A stretch of 64,000 nucleotides of DNA from an uncultured Winogradskyella sp. (GTDB lineage Bacteria > Bacteroidota > Bacteroidia > Flavobacteriales > Flavobacteriaceae). A model generated the notes under the pieces. It was not told the DNA's origin, did no database searches, and saw only the letters and a program-made list of their open reading frames with translations. Position numbers and translations under genes: made by a program. Shown here piece by piece: positions 6,590 through 15,930 of the stretch. Each line of letters starts with the position of its first letter. Position 1 is the first letter of the stretch. The DNA lies in assembly GCF_947496485.1 (NCBI RefSeq), contig NZ_CANMCZ010000001.1:925596-989595 (forward strand), written 5' to 3'.

Positions 6590-6905
6590 TATCACCAAAT
6601 TATTTAAAGCGATTGCAGATCCTACAAGGCGTGATATTTTTCACGCCTTAGTGATAGCAACCTCAGCATTGTCTATTACTCAAATCTCAAATCAGTTCGA
6701 CATGACCAGACAAGGTGTCACCAAACACATTAAGATCTTAAATGATGCTGGTCTAGTACAAATGGAAGAGCAAGGTCGCAATCGCTTCTGCTATGCAGAT
6801 CCTAAGCCTCTAAAAGAAGTTAATAAATGGATGCAATTCTATTCACAATTTTGGGATGATTCTTTGGATAATTTAGGGGATTTTTTAAATGATAAAAACC
6901 TTTAA
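6579..6905 (+). CDS. ArsR-family transcriptional regulator
   Basis: A 108-residue winged helix regulator. The opening KLFKAIADPTRRDIFHAL is the standard ArsR helix pair, and the recognition helix region is QFDMTRQGVTKHIKILNDAG (residues about 39-58). The wing follows with a GRNRFCYAD segment. No metal-binding ELCVCDL-type motif is present, so it is of the non-metal, SRPBCC-coupled class. It overlaps the SRPBCC gene and should repress the pair through the dyad at 6118-6133. It ends one base before the convergent serine hydrolase gene. Confidence 0.92.
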   Translation: MQDNITKLFKAIADPTRRDIFHALVIATSALSITQISNQFDMTRQGVTKHIKILNDAGLVQMEEQGRNRFCYADPKPLKEVNKWMQFYSQFWDDSLDNLGDFLNDKNL

Positions 6906-6906
6906 C

Positions 6907-8046
6907 TTAGAATGTTTTAAGAACATTTATAAACGCGTAATTTAAATTTACGCGTAATTTTCTTTGGTCTCGATCTAATACAAATACTGCAATTGAAGTA
7001 TTAAGTTCTGGGAAATAGTTTACAGCAGTTCCCCAAAATCCTCCATGACCATAGCCTTTTACTCCATCAAAATCAACACTAGACAAACCTAAGTAGTAAT
7101 CACCTTCCATCTCTTGTTTTGGATTGGCTTTTGTATAAATTAAATCGAGGGTTTCTGGCTGAGTAAAAATTCTGTTGCTAAATAAACTTTGAGAAAACAC
7201 AGCCAAATCTCTACTCGTAGAAGCAATACCTCCTCCACCAAATAAATCAAAAGAATGATTAATATTATAACTATCGAACCCTTCTGATGTCCAGTATTGA
7301 TGTGCTAATGGTTTTAAATCTTCAGGATAGTCTTCTAAAGTTGAAAACCAAGTCGCGGTCATTCCAAGTTTATCATAGTTAATCAATTCACGCATTGATG
7401 TATAAAAAGGTTTTTTTGTTATACCCTCTATAATTTCTGTTAGTAATAAATAGTTGGTATCCGCATAAGCAAAAACATTCCCAGCTTCTCCTAGAGGCTC
7501 ACCCATTTTTGTTGCCATTTCAATTTGCTCATTCCTAGTATATCTATGCTTTGGATCATCCTTAATCATTTGCATATAATCTTCTGTACCAGCATAATCA
7601 TAAATACCACTTGTGTGATTTAGTAATTGCGCCAAAGTAATATCTGAAGTATCATAACCATCAGATTTAAGCAACGCGTTGGTTTCTTCAAAAATCAAAG
7701 TGTCAATAGCTTGGTTCAGATCTAGTTGGGATTGTTCCGCCAATTTTAAAATTGCAACACTCACATACGTTTTTGTGTTGCTCGCAATCAAAACTGGTTG
7801 GTCTTTTAATAAGGGGGCTTTTGAGTCTTTATCTGAAATACCCACTGCTCCACTCCAAGAAATAGCTTTATCTGGTGCTTCAACATGAACCATAATTCCA
7901 ATAGCATCTTTATTTTGAGCATAAATTGAATCTAAAATAGATTGGAAAACTTCGGTTTTACCCTTTTCGATAGTTGTTGTTTTCTTCTCTTTTTTACAAC
8001 TAAAGAAAAGTAGAATAATTAGAATACTTAATAGCGTTTTTTTCAT
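6907..8046 (-). CDS. Serine hydrolase lipoprotein (beta-lactamase / class C fold)
   Basis: A 379-residue envelope protein with a lipoprotein signal (lipobox LFFSC, Cys17) and a beta-lactamase-type serine hydrolase domain. The nucleophile motif is S89-N-T-K92. The second motif, normally YxN, reads Y194-A-D196 (in FAYADTNYLL), and a HGG-type third motif is seen in GYGHGGFWGT near residue 333. Likely a D-aminopeptidase, esterase or carboxypeptidase-like enzyme; a true beta-lactamase is unlikely. The Asp in the YxN position is worth noting. It is convergent with the ArsR gene and downstream of dnaE on the same strand. Confidence 0.88.
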   Translation of the reverse strand: MKKTLLSILIILLFFSCKKEKKTTTIEKGKTEVFQSILDSIYAQNKDAIGIMVHVEAPDKAISWSGAVGISDKDSKAPLLKDQPVLIASNTKTYVSVAILKLAEQSQLDLNQAIDTLIFEETNALLKSDGYDTSDITLAQLLNHTSGIYDYAGTEDYMQMIKDDPKHRYTRNEQIEMATKMGEPLGEAGNVFAYADTNYLLLTEIIEGITKKPFYTSMRELINYDKLGMTATWFSTLEDYPEDLKPLAHQYWTSEGFDSYNINHSFDLFGGGGIASTSRDLAVFSQSLFSNRIFTQPETLDLIYTKANPKQEMEGDYYLGLSSVDFDGVKGYGHGGFWGTAVNYFPELNTSIAVFVLDRDQRKLRVNLNYAFINVLKTF

Positions 8047-8078
8047 AGTCGTGAGATTCTTGCCTTCACAGGAAGGTG

Positions 8079-11000
8079 TTAATTCAATTTATACATCACA
8101 TCATGCGCTTTCAATTCATGCAAAAGTTCTTGAGAAATTTTCACTTTCTGTTTGCGACTTGGCATTTGCACTTTTATTTTTTCTTTGTTGTCGTACACCA
8201 CAAAATTGAGGGTATTACTACCTTCATGAATTCTCAACAAGTCGTGCAACTTCGTTATCTTACCTTCACGCAAATCATCTATATTTAATTGTATCGACAA
8301 TTTTTTAGCGTAGGTGTCCATTACGTCATGTAACAACTGAAAACTATTAAACTGTATTCTAGGATCCCCTTTTTTACCTGTATCTCTATTTACCCATCCT
8401 TCTTTGATAAAGGCTCGCACATAAACGAATGAATTAATAACAAAGAAATGTCTAAATTTTAAATAGTCTTCTCCAAAGATTCTAAACTCGTGGCTGTCTG
8501 TATAATCTTCAATGGTAAATAATGCCCAACCCTTGCCTTGTTTACTCACACGATGCTGCACATCAGTAACGACTCCACCAAAAGTCACTTCTCTATTAAG
8601 AATAGCTTCTAAATTATTAAAATTTGAAATAGTACCATTACAAAAGGTTTTCATTTCAATTTTAAAATCATCAAGTGGATGACCAGAAATATAGATACCT
8701 ACGACTTCTTTTTCTCGCGATAATTTTTCCATAGTGCCCCAATCTTCGCAAGGCGGCACTAAAGGTTCTGCAATCTGCACATCACTAGATTCACCAAATA
8801 AACTGACTTGAGCCGAATTCTCATTCTCTTGATGTTTGGCTCCATACTTTACCGCTTTTTCTAAAAAGGTAATACCATCACCATCATGCGCAAAATACTG
8901 TGCTCTGTGTGTATCTGTAAAACAATCAAATCCGCCAGCATTAGCAAGACCTTCAAAGGCTTTTTTATTAGCTGCACGTAAATCGATACGTTTAGCTAAA
9001 TCAAAAATAGACTTATAATGTCCACCGTCTTTTCTTCCTTCAACTATGGTTTTAACGGCTCCATGACCAACTCCTTTTATGGCTCCCATTCCGAAACGAA
9101 CTGCATTATCTTTATTTACAGAAAACTTATAATAACTCTCATTGACATCTGGTCCTAATACGGGTAAACGCATACGTTTACATTCTTCCATAAAGAAGGT
9201 CACAGACTTAATATCGTTCATGTTATTAGATAATACAGCTGCCATATATTCTGCAGGATAATGGGCTTTTAAATAAGCAGTTTGATAGGCAATCCATGCA
9301 TAACAGGTAGAGTGCGACTTGTTAAAGGCATAACTTGCAAAGGCTTCCCAATCTTTCCAGATTTTTTCTAATTTATCTTTATCTAGTCCTTTAGCACCAG
9401 CCTGCTCAATAAACTTCGGTTTCATTTTATCAAGAACAGCAATCTGCTTTTTACCCATGGCCTTTCTTAAAACATCAGCTTCACCTTTTGTAAAATCTGC
9501 TAACTTTTGAGACAGCAACATTACTTGCTCTTGGTAAACCGTAATACCATAAGTTTCTTTGAGGTATTCTTCCATTTCTGGCAAGTCGTATTCAATCTCT
9601 TCGTCACCATGCTTTCGTGCAATAAAGCTTGGGATATACTCCATAGGACCAGGACGATAAAGCGCATTCATGGCAATTAAATCATCAAAAACCGTCGGTT
9701 TAAGATTCTTCATGTGCTTTTGCATACCAGGAGATTCATACTGAAATATCCCAACGGTTTCACCACGTTGAAACAATGCATATGTCTCTTCATCGTCTAA
9801 TGGGAAGGTATCTGGATCTAGAAGAATATCATGCTTCGCCTTTACAATTTTTACCGTATCCTTAATTAAGGTTAAGGTTTTTAGACCTAAGAAATCCATC
9901 TTTAATAAACCTGCATCTTCAACTACAGAGTTATCAAACTGTGTGACATATAGATCGGAATCCTTGGCCAAAGCCACAGGAACATAATTGGTAATATCAC
10001 CAGGTGTAATAATGACACCACAGGCATGAATACCAGTATTTCTAACAGACCCTTCTAAAACTCTCGCTTGGTTTACGGTCTCAGCTTGTAAATCTTCACC
10101 ATCAGAAATATTGAGGAGCTCATTGACTTTCTCTAAATCTTCAGCACGGAATTTTTTAGCCAATTCCTTTTCAGAAAGTCCAAATATCTTTCCGAGTTTA
10201 GACATGGTCGGAATCAACTTAGATATTCGGTCCGCATCTCCTAAAGGTAAATCTAGAACTCTGGCTGTATCTCTAATTGAAGATTTTGCAGCCATGGTGC
10301 CATAAGTAATAATCTGAGCAACTTGATTTGAGCCATATTTATCAATCACGTAATCCATTACACGACCACGTCCTTCATCATCAAAATCGATATCAATATC
10401 TGGCATGCTCACACGATCTGGATTTAAGAAACGCTCAAAAAGTAAATCGTACTTAATCGGATCAATATTAGTAATCCAAAGACAATATGCAACCACAGAT
10501 CCTGCTGCAGATCCACGACCTGGACCAACAGATACATCCATTTTACGCGCTTCACGAATAAAATCTTCAACAATTAAGAAGTAACCTGGATAGCCCGTAT
10601 TTTCAATAACACTTAATTCAAAATCGAGTCGTTCTTTAATTTCTGGTGTAATGTCTCCATAACGTTTTTTAGCACCTTCATAAGTTAAATGCTTTAAATA
10701 GGCATTCTCACCACGTTTGCCTCCATCATCCTCATCAGCTTCGTCTTTAAATTCGTTTGGTATATCGAAAGCAGGTAATAAAACATCGCGAGCCAATTCA
10801 TAAGACTCAATTTTATCAACGACGTCTTGAATATTTACAATCGCTTCAGGTACATCTCTAAACAAAGCCTTCATTTCTTCCGAAGTCTTAAAATAGTATT
10901 CTTGATTTGGTAAACCATAGCGATAACCACGTCCACGACCTATTGGTGTTGCTTGTTTTTCTCCATCTTTTACACAGAGTAAAATATCGTGCGCGTTTGC

Positions 11001-12464
11001 ATTTTCTTGATCAACATAATACGTGTTATTGGTCGCAACAAGTTTTACATTATGCTTTTTTGCAAACTGAATTAATACAGGATTCACCCGATTTTCATCT
11101 TCCTGATTATGACGCATTAATTCTATATACAAATCATCTTGGAAGGTGTCTTTCCACCATAACAAGGCTTCTTCTGCTTGATTCTCACCAACATTTAAAA
11201 CCTTACTTGGTACCTCACCATAAAGATTTCCTGTTAAGCAGATTAAGTCTTCTTTATAGTGCTCAATCAGTTTTTTATCAATTCTTGGCACATAATAAAA
11301 ACCATCCGTAAATGCAGCAGATGATAATTTTGCCAAATTATGATAACCATTTTTATTCTTAGCTATTAACACAATTTGATACCCATTATCTTTTCTGGTT
11401 TTGTCAGTATGATTCTCACAAACAAAAAACTCACAACCAATAATTGGCTTTATGAGCTTACCTTTCTTGTCTTCTCCGTTTTCTTCAGCTTCAGCATGCA
11501 GAGCTTTAATCTTTTTGTTATGATTACCAACAGCGCTCACAAAATGAAAAGCTCCCATCATATTACCATGGTCAGTCAAAGCCACAGCTGGCATATCTTC
11601 TTTAGCTGCAGCTGCTACTAAATCTTTAACACTAATTGTAGATTGAAGGATTGAAAATTGCGAGTGGTTATGAAGATGTACAAAATCAACATCAGCTAAT
11701 TTTGATACTACTTCTTTATCAGTTTCAGTAGGAAGAGCATCTATTTGTTCTTTTTGAAGTCTTTGATTAATCTTAGCACTTTCACGCTTTAGATTAATAT
11801 GTTTTAATCCTATAAGTTGAATTGTATCAGGATTTTCTTCTGAAAATTTCTGAAAATAATCGGGTTGAACATCGAGCTGTTCTTTGGTGTATTGCTCTTT
11901 TCTAATTAGTTCGAAAAAGCAACGTGTAGTTGCTTCAACATCTGCTGTTGCATTATGGGCTTCGTCAAAAGGTGTATCAAATAAGTACTGATGTAATTCA
12001 GTTAAGGTTGGTAATTTAAACTTACCATAACGCCCTCCTGGAATCTGACATAAACTTGCTGTATGTTCTGTACAGGTATCTAAAACTGGAAGTTCTTGAA
12101 GTGGATTTGCAACGTCTTCTCTCACAAACTCTGCTCCCATAATGTTTAGATCAAACTTTACATTCTGACCAACAACAAATTTAGTCTTTGATAAAGCAAT
12201 ATTAAATTTCTCTAATACTTCAGAAAGCGGCACACCTTGCTCTTGAGCTAATTCGGTAGAAATACCATGTATTTTTTCAGCATCATAAGGAATATTAAAG
12301 CCATCTGGTTTCACTAAATAATCTTGATGCTCAATACAATTTCCCATAGCATCATGCAACTGCCATGCAATTTGGATGCATCTTGGCCAATTATCAGTAT
12401 CAGTTATTGGTGCATCCCAACGCTTTGGCAAACCTGTTGTTTCGGTATCAAATATTAAGTACAT
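8079..12464 (-). CDS. dnaE: DNA polymerase III alpha subunit with fused 3'-5' exonuclease domain
   Basis: The replicative polymerase, 1461 residues against about 1160 in E. coli. The extra N terminus is a DEDD-type exonuclease (residues 1 to about 190): D6 and E8 in FDTETTG, and the H/D pair near AHNATADVEAT. A linker leads to a PHP domain (from about 260, HLHNHSQFS; ALTDHGNMMG). The polymerase core follows, with GPGRGSAAGS and the catalytic PDIDIDFDD segment near residue 690, then the HhH/OB region with an OB fold around VTFGGVVTD. Proofreading and polymerisation would thus be on one chain, as in other flavobacteria. ATG start; lone gene. Confidence 0.97.
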   Translation of the reverse strand: MYLIFDTETTGLPKRWDAPITDTDNWPRCIQIAWQLHDAMGNCIEHQDYLVKPDGFNIPYDAEKIHGISTELAQEQGVPLSEVLEKFNIALSKTKFVVGQNVKFDLNIMGAEFVREDVANPLQELPVLDTCTEHTASLCQIPGGRYGKFKLPTLTELHQYLFDTPFDEAHNATADVEATTRCFFELIRKEQYTKEQLDVQPDYFQKFSEENPDTIQLIGLKHINLKRESAKINQRLQKEQIDALPTETDKEVVSKLADVDFVHLHNHSQFSILQSTISVKDLVAAAAKEDMPAVALTDHGNMMGAFHFVSAVGNHNKKIKALHAEAEENGEDKKGKLIKPIIGCEFFVCENHTDKTRKDNGYQIVLIAKNKNGYHNLAKLSSAAFTDGFYYVPRIDKKLIEHYKEDLICLTGNLYGEVPSKVLNVGENQAEEALLWWKDTFQDDLYIELMRHNQEDENRVNPVLIQFAKKHNVKLVATNNTYYVDQENANAHDILLCVKDGEKQATPIGRGRGYRYGLPNQEYYFKTSEEMKALFRDVPEAIVNIQDVVDKIESYELARDVLLPAFDIPNEFKDEADEDDGGKRGENAYLKHLTYEGAKKRYGDITPEIKERLDFELSVIENTGYPGYFLIVEDFIREARKMDVSVGPGRGSAAGSVVAYCLWITNIDPIKYDLLFERFLNPDRVSMPDIDIDFDDEGRGRVMDYVIDKYGSNQVAQIITYGTMAAKSSIRDTARVLDLPLGDADRISKLIPTMSKLGKIFGLSEKELAKKFRAEDLEKVNELLNISDGEDLQAETVNQARVLEGSVRNTGIHACGVIITPGDITNYVPVALAKDSDLYVTQFDNSVVEDAGLLKMDFLGLKTLTLIKDTVKIVKAKHDILLDPDTFPLDDEETYALFQRGETVGIFQYESPGMQKHMKNLKPTVFDDLIAMNALYRPGPMEYIPSFIARKHGDEEIEYDLPEMEEYLKETYGITVYQEQVMLLSQKLADFTKGEADVLRKAMGKKQIAVLDKMKPKFIEQAGAKGLDKDKLEKIWKDWEAFASYAFNKSHSTCYAWIAYQTAYLKAHYPAEYMAAVLSNNMNDIKSVTFFMEECKRMRLPVLGPDVNESYYKFSVNKDNAVRFGMGAIKGVGHGAVKTIVEGRKDGGHYKSIFDLAKRIDLRAANKKAFEGLANAGGFDCFTDTHRAQYFAHDGDGITFLEKAVKYGAKHQENENSAQVSLFGESSDVQIAEPLVPPCEDWGTMEKLSREKEVVGIYISGHPLDDFKIEMKTFCNGTISNFNNLEAILNREVTFGGVVTDVQHRVSKQGKGWALFTIEDYTDSHEFRIFGEDYLKFRHFFVINSFVYVRAFIKEGWVNRDTGKKGDPRIQFNSFQLLHDVMDTYAKKLSIQLNIDDLREGKITKLHDLLRIHEGSNTLNFVVYDNKEKIKVQMPSRKQKVKISQELLHELKAHDVMYKLN

Positions 12465-12553
12465 ACAGTCGTTTTGGTGTAAAAAATCGGAACATTAAAA
12501 TTAAGAAATTTTATACCTTTTTGAATCGAAAGTTATAAACAGTTGTAAACAAA

Positions 12554-12580
12554 AAAGCGTTACTAAATGAGTAACGCTTT
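12554..12580 (-). terminator. Terminator of the calcium-repeat lipoprotein gene
   Basis: AAAGCGTTACT (12554-12564) pairs perfectly with AGTAACGCTTT (12570-12580) around a 5-base loop, with a T run on the minus strand, 19 bp past the stop codon. Confidence 0.85.
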
Positions 12581-12598
12581 ATCTGTATATTACAATAT

Positions 12599-13888
12599 TT
12601 ATGCCTGCAAATAATCAGGTGTACCATCAGAATCTGTATCAATGGCATCTACAGGATTTCCATCTGCATTAGGATCTGCATTTTCATTAATGGTCAAAAT
12701 AGTATCACCATCATCATCATTATCTAAATAATCTGCCACACCATTTCCATCTGTGTCACCAGTTTCAAAATTTGAGAATAAGCCATCACCATCATCATCA
12801 TTATCTAAATAATTTACATCACCATCACCATCTGTGTCTATTGGATTTCCATCTGCATCTACTGCTTCATCTACGGTTAGTACTCCATCACCGTCGTCAT
12901 CAGTATCTAAATAATTTGCTATACCATCACCATCAGTATCATCATTAGTAATATCACCATCACCGTTAAAATCTTCGAATGCATTTGGCACTCCATCATC
13001 GTCATCATCATCGCAGTTTAAACTATCTATATCAGCCTGAATACTTCCATCTACATCACCACAAAATTCAATTTGTTCTTGTAAGTAAAGTAAATATTGA
13101 GCACATTTCTCATCAAAATTACCAATTGTTGCTGTGACATATTGCGATTCTGCCTCCACTCTATTTGCAGTTGCTTGTTCGCAGGTTATTTGACAAACAC
13201 CTAAACCATCTATAATGCTTTGAAGTGCATCATCAGGATCCCCACAAAATGTACGTTGATCACTTAAGGCATCAATATAGGCTGTACATGAAGCCTCATA
13301 GGCATCACTGTCTATAAAGTCCAACTCAGAAGCAAAAGTGGCCTCATAAGCCAAAAGCGCTACATCTGCCGCCATCTCTGAGTCTTCACAAGTTGTTATA
13401 GTTGTAGGAAATTCACCAAAAACCAGTGGTACTCTGTAGAAAATGCCATTGGTAAAGCCAACCGAATTCAATCCAGAGGCGTCAAAAGCTAAAAACCTGT
13501 AAGTGCCAGTAAATGTCCTAAGTGTGTAATCTATTTCTTCGATAACTATTTCGCCAAGTTCAGGATAAATTGATACACTTTCATCAGGTTTATTATTTGT
13601 TGAAAAGGTAGTTCCAAAACCATCAATATATTGAGCCTCTATGGCTTCAACATCTCCTAGTATAAAGGTAGACTCTGACACAGATGGTATACTAAGAATT
13701 ACTTTTTCAGAAGTATTTGATCCTGTAATAGTTAAAAATCCTTCTGCTGAAATACTAGCAGAAAAAGCTTTAGCTCTCCATAGCACATTTTCGCGATCAC
13801 CTTGAAAAGCAGGTGTATTAAATTGTACTTCGTCACCACAGCCATATAGCGTTAAAAAAACAAGAGATAGGAGAATTAGTTTTTTCAT
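12599..13888 (-). CDS. Lipoprotein with Cys-rich repeats and thrombospondin-3-like Ca2+ repeats
   Basis: A 429-residue surface-type lipoprotein (lipobox LYGC, Cys17). Residues about 25-160 resemble DUF6252-type flavobacterial domains. Residues about 167-290 hold two diverged copies of a Cys module: a CE(D/Q) start, then Y..C..Y...L..Q..FCGD.D.S.Q..ID.L..C. The remainder is Asp-rich thrombospondin type 3-like repeats (DTDGDGIANYLDTDDDGDG and similar) that should bind calcium; at DNA level these appear as repeated TATCTAAATAAT/CATCATCATC blocks. No type IX sorting tail is seen after the repeats, which run to the C terminus (GTPDYLQA). Role unknown; surface anchoring is inferred. Confidence 0.8.
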   Translation of the reverse strand: MKKLILLSLVFLTLYGCGDEVQFNTPAFQGDRENVLWRAKAFSASISAEGFLTITGSNTSEKVILSIPSVSESTFILGDVEAIEAQYIDGFGTTFSTNNKPDESVSIYPELGEIVIEEIDYTLRTFTGTYRFLAFDASGLNSVGFTNGIFYRVPLVFGEFPTTITTCEDSEMAADVALLAYEATFASELDFIDSDAYEASCTAYIDALSDQRTFCGDPDDALQSIIDGLGVCQITCEQATANRVEAESQYVTATIGNFDEKCAQYLLYLQEQIEFCGDVDGSIQADIDSLNCDDDDDDGVPNAFEDFNGDGDITNDDTDGDGIANYLDTDDDGDGVLTVDEAVDADGNPIDTDGDGDVNYLDNDDDGDGLFSNFETGDTDGNGVADYLDNDDDGDTILTINENADPNADGNPVDAIDTDSDGTPDYLQA

Positions 13889-14026
13889 GTTTACAAAGGG
13901 TAATTTTTCTTTATTTCAAATATAATGAAACAAGGTTACCAAAAGTATAATAATTTTTATAACTGGAACTATATCAAATTCTCTTTTAGTTAAAGCGGTA
14001 TTCTTTTAGATAAAGTGAATAATGTG

Positions 14027-14055
14027 TTGAGAATTAAAAAAATGTACTATCTTTG
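14027..14055 (+). promoter_or_regulatory. Promoter of rpsP
   Basis: TTG at 14027-14029 and TATCTTTG at 14048-14055 are 18 bp apart, a textbook Bacteroidota promoter. A GAGGT/ACCTC hairpin (14073-14087) lies in the short leader before the rpsP ATG at 14102 and could take part in ribosomal-protein control. Confidence 0.8.
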
Positions 14056-14101
14056 CGCCCTCATTAATAACAGAGGTCGAGAACCTCACTAATTAATTAT
14101 T

Positions 14102-14617
14102 ATGCCTGTAAAAATTAGATTACAAAGACACGGTAAAAAAGGAAAACCTTACTACTGGATCGTAGCTGCGGATTCTCGCGCTAAAAGAGATGGTAAATAC
14201 TTAGAAAAACTAGGTGCTTACAATCCAAACACAAATCCTGCAACTATTGAACTAGACGTTAATGGAGCTGTGCAATGGTTACAAAACGGTGCACAACCAA
14301 CTGACACTGCAAAAGCAATTTTATCTTATAAAGGTGCTATGCTAAAACATCATTTAGCTGGTGGTGTAAGAAAAGGAGCTTTAACCGAAGAACAAGCTGA
14401 AACAAAATTCAATGCTTGGTTAGAAGAAAAAGCTGCTAAAGTACAAGCTAAAGCGGACGGCTTATCTAAAGCTGATGCTGACGCAAGAGCTAAAGCACTA
14501 GAAGCTGAAAAAGCAGTAAATGAAGCACGTATTGCTGCAGCTGCTCCTGTTGTTGAAGAAGAAGTAGCTGAAGATGTTGCAACAGAAGAAACAACAGCAT
14601 CTAACGAAGAAGAATAG
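14102..14617 (+). CDS. rpsP: 30S ribosomal protein S16
   Basis: Component of the 30S subunit. The conserved core MPVKIRLQRHGKKGKPYYWI begins at residue 1, with RDGKYLEKLGAYNPNTNP after it (residues about 31-48). At 171 residues it is roughly twice the E. coli length: beyond about residue 85 there is an Ala/Lys/Glu-rich extension ending in an acidic tail, as seen in other Bacteroidota S16. It heads a group with rimM and trmN6, although a terminator hairpin sits between rpsP and rimM. Confidence 0.98.
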   Translation: MPVKIRLQRHGKKGKPYYWIVAADSRAKRDGKYLEKLGAYNPNTNPATIELDVNGAVQWLQNGAQPTDTAKAILSYKGAMLKHHLAGGVRKGALTEEQAETKFNAWLEEKAAKVQAKADGLSKADADARAKALEAEKAVNEARIAAAAPVVEEEVAEDVATEETTASNEEE

Positions 14618-14638
14618 AAAATTTATTTTTATACTTTT

Positions 14639-14665
14639 AAACCCAGACTATTAAGGTCTGGGTTT
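14639..14665 (+). terminator. Terminator/attenuator between rpsP and rimM
   Basis: AAACCCAGAC (14639-14648) pairs with GTCTGGGTTT (14656-14665) around a 7-base loop and a T run follows. It stands 18 bp before the rimM start with no clear new promoter after it, so partial read-through is likely and would keep RimM below S16. Confidence 0.8.
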
Positions 14666-14682
14666 TTTATTTAGAAGTTTTT

Positions 14683-15210
14683 ATGAAAAAAGAAGATTGC
14701 TTTTATTTAGGAAAAATTGTAAAGAAGTATAGCTTTAAAGGAGAACTCCTAGCGAAACTCGATACTGATGAACCTGACCTATATGATAATTTAGATGCCA
14801 TTTTTATAGATTTAAGAGGTAACTTGGTACCTTTCTTTATAGAATCTTCTCAATTACACAAATCAGATTTATTACGTCTAAAGTTTGAAGATGTAGATAC
14901 TGAAGCTGATGCTGATGCTTTAATGAAGTCTGAATTGTATTTACCTCTTGATTTATTACCAAAATTAGATGGTGACAAGTTTTACTTCCATGAGGTAATA
15001 GGTTTTTCAATTTCAGACAAAAACTTCGGACATGTTGGTATACTAAAAGGTATTAATGATTCTACTGCACAAGCGTTATTTGAAATAGACAGAGATGGTA
15101 TAGAAATATTAATTCCCATGAATGATGAGTTTATAGTTAAAGTAGACAGAGAGAATAAAGCAATTGAATTAAATACTCCTGAAGGATTGATTGATTTATA
15201 TCTGGAATAA
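14683..15210 (+). CDS. rimM: Ribosome maturation factor RimM
   Basis: A 175-residue assembly factor for the 30S head that binds S19. The N-terminal RimM barrel opens with FYLGKIVKKYSFKGELLAK (residues 7-25). The PRC-barrel half begins around residue 97 with KFYFHEVIGFSI and ends in LIPMNDEFIVKVD, the usual family pattern. ATG start 18 bp after the terminator hairpin. Its stop is followed without gap by trmN6 at 15211, so the two are coupled. Confidence 0.96.
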   Translation: MKKEDCFYLGKIVKKYSFKGELLAKLDTDEPDLYDNLDAIFIDLRGNLVPFFIESSQLHKSDLLRLKFEDVDTEADADALMKSELYLPLDLLPKLDGDKFYFHEVIGFSISDKNFGHVGILKGINDSTAQALFEIDRDGIEILIPMNDEFIVKVDRENKAIELNTPEGLIDLYLE

Positions 15211-15924
15211 ATGAATAAGCCTTTCAAATTCAAACAATTTACGATAGATCAAGATAAATGTGCTATGAAAATTGGTACTGATGGTATTTTACTTGGCGCA
15301 TGGACACCAGTTAGCGACAATACTATTTCAATTTTAGATATTGGTGCCGGTACAGGTATTTTGTCATTAATGCTAGCACAGCGAAGTAATGCACAAAATA
15401 TTGAAGCTATAGAAATTGATGCTGATGCTTATGAGCAATGCTCAGAAAATTTTGAAAACTCACCTTGGGCAGATCGCTTGTTTTGTTATCATGCCTCTCT
15501 CATAGAATTTGTTGAAGAAGTTGAAGATAAATTTGACCTCATCATTTGTAACCCTCCATTCTATTCAGAGGATTATAAAACAAAAGATAATTCAAGAGAC
15601 TTAGCTAGATTTCAAGATGCTATGCCATTTGAGCATTTAATTTTTGCAGTAGCAAATTTACTGTCAGAAAATGGGAGACTCTCAGTTATTATTCCTCATA
15701 AAGAAGAAATAAAATTTGTTGAGTTATCTTCCAAAGTTGGTTTGTCCCTTTGCAGAAAACTTCATGTAAAAGGTAATCCAGATTCAGACGTAAAACGCAG
15801 TTTATTAGAATTTTCATTCAAAAAAACTAAATTACAGACTTCAGTATTAGTTATTGAAACATCACGGCATAAATACACTGAAGACTACATTAATCTCACC
15901 AAAGATTTTTATTTGAAAATGTAG
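15211..15924 (+). CDS. trmN6: tRNA1(Val) A37 N6-methyltransferase
   Basis: A 237-residue SAM-dependent methyltransferase of the TrmN6 (YfiC) family that modifies A37 of tRNA1-Val. SAM motif I is DIGAGTGILSLMLAQR (residues about 44-59), the acidic motif II is IEAIEIDADA, and the N6-adenine motif NPPFY is near residue 113. The opening FKFKQFTIDQDKCAMKIGTDG is typical of the family. It starts on the base after the rimM stop. Assignment within the family (TrmN6 rather than another N6-adenine enzyme) is by pattern and length. Confidence 0.92.
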   Translation: MNKPFKFKQFTIDQDKCAMKIGTDGILLGAWTPVSDNTISILDIGAGTGILSLMLAQRSNAQNIEAIEIDADAYEQCSENFENSPWADRLFCYHASLIEFVEEVEDKFDLIICNPPFYSEDYKTKDNSRDLARFQDAMPFEHLIFAVANLLSENGRLSVIIPHKEEIKFVELSSKVGLSLCRKLHVKGNPDSDVKRSLLEFSFKKTKLQTSVLVIETSRHKYTEDYINLTKDFYLKM

Positions 15925-15930
15925 TATAGT

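Noticed and set aside
10907..11311. 134-codon plus-strand frame inside dnaE
   Set aside because: Antisense shadow of a strongly conserved gene; no promoter or domain.
12700..12930. Repeated CATCATCATC/TATCTAAATAAT blocks as a possible CRISPR or minisatellite
   Set aside because: They are in frame and encode Asp-rich thrombospondin-3-type repeats; no regular spacers.
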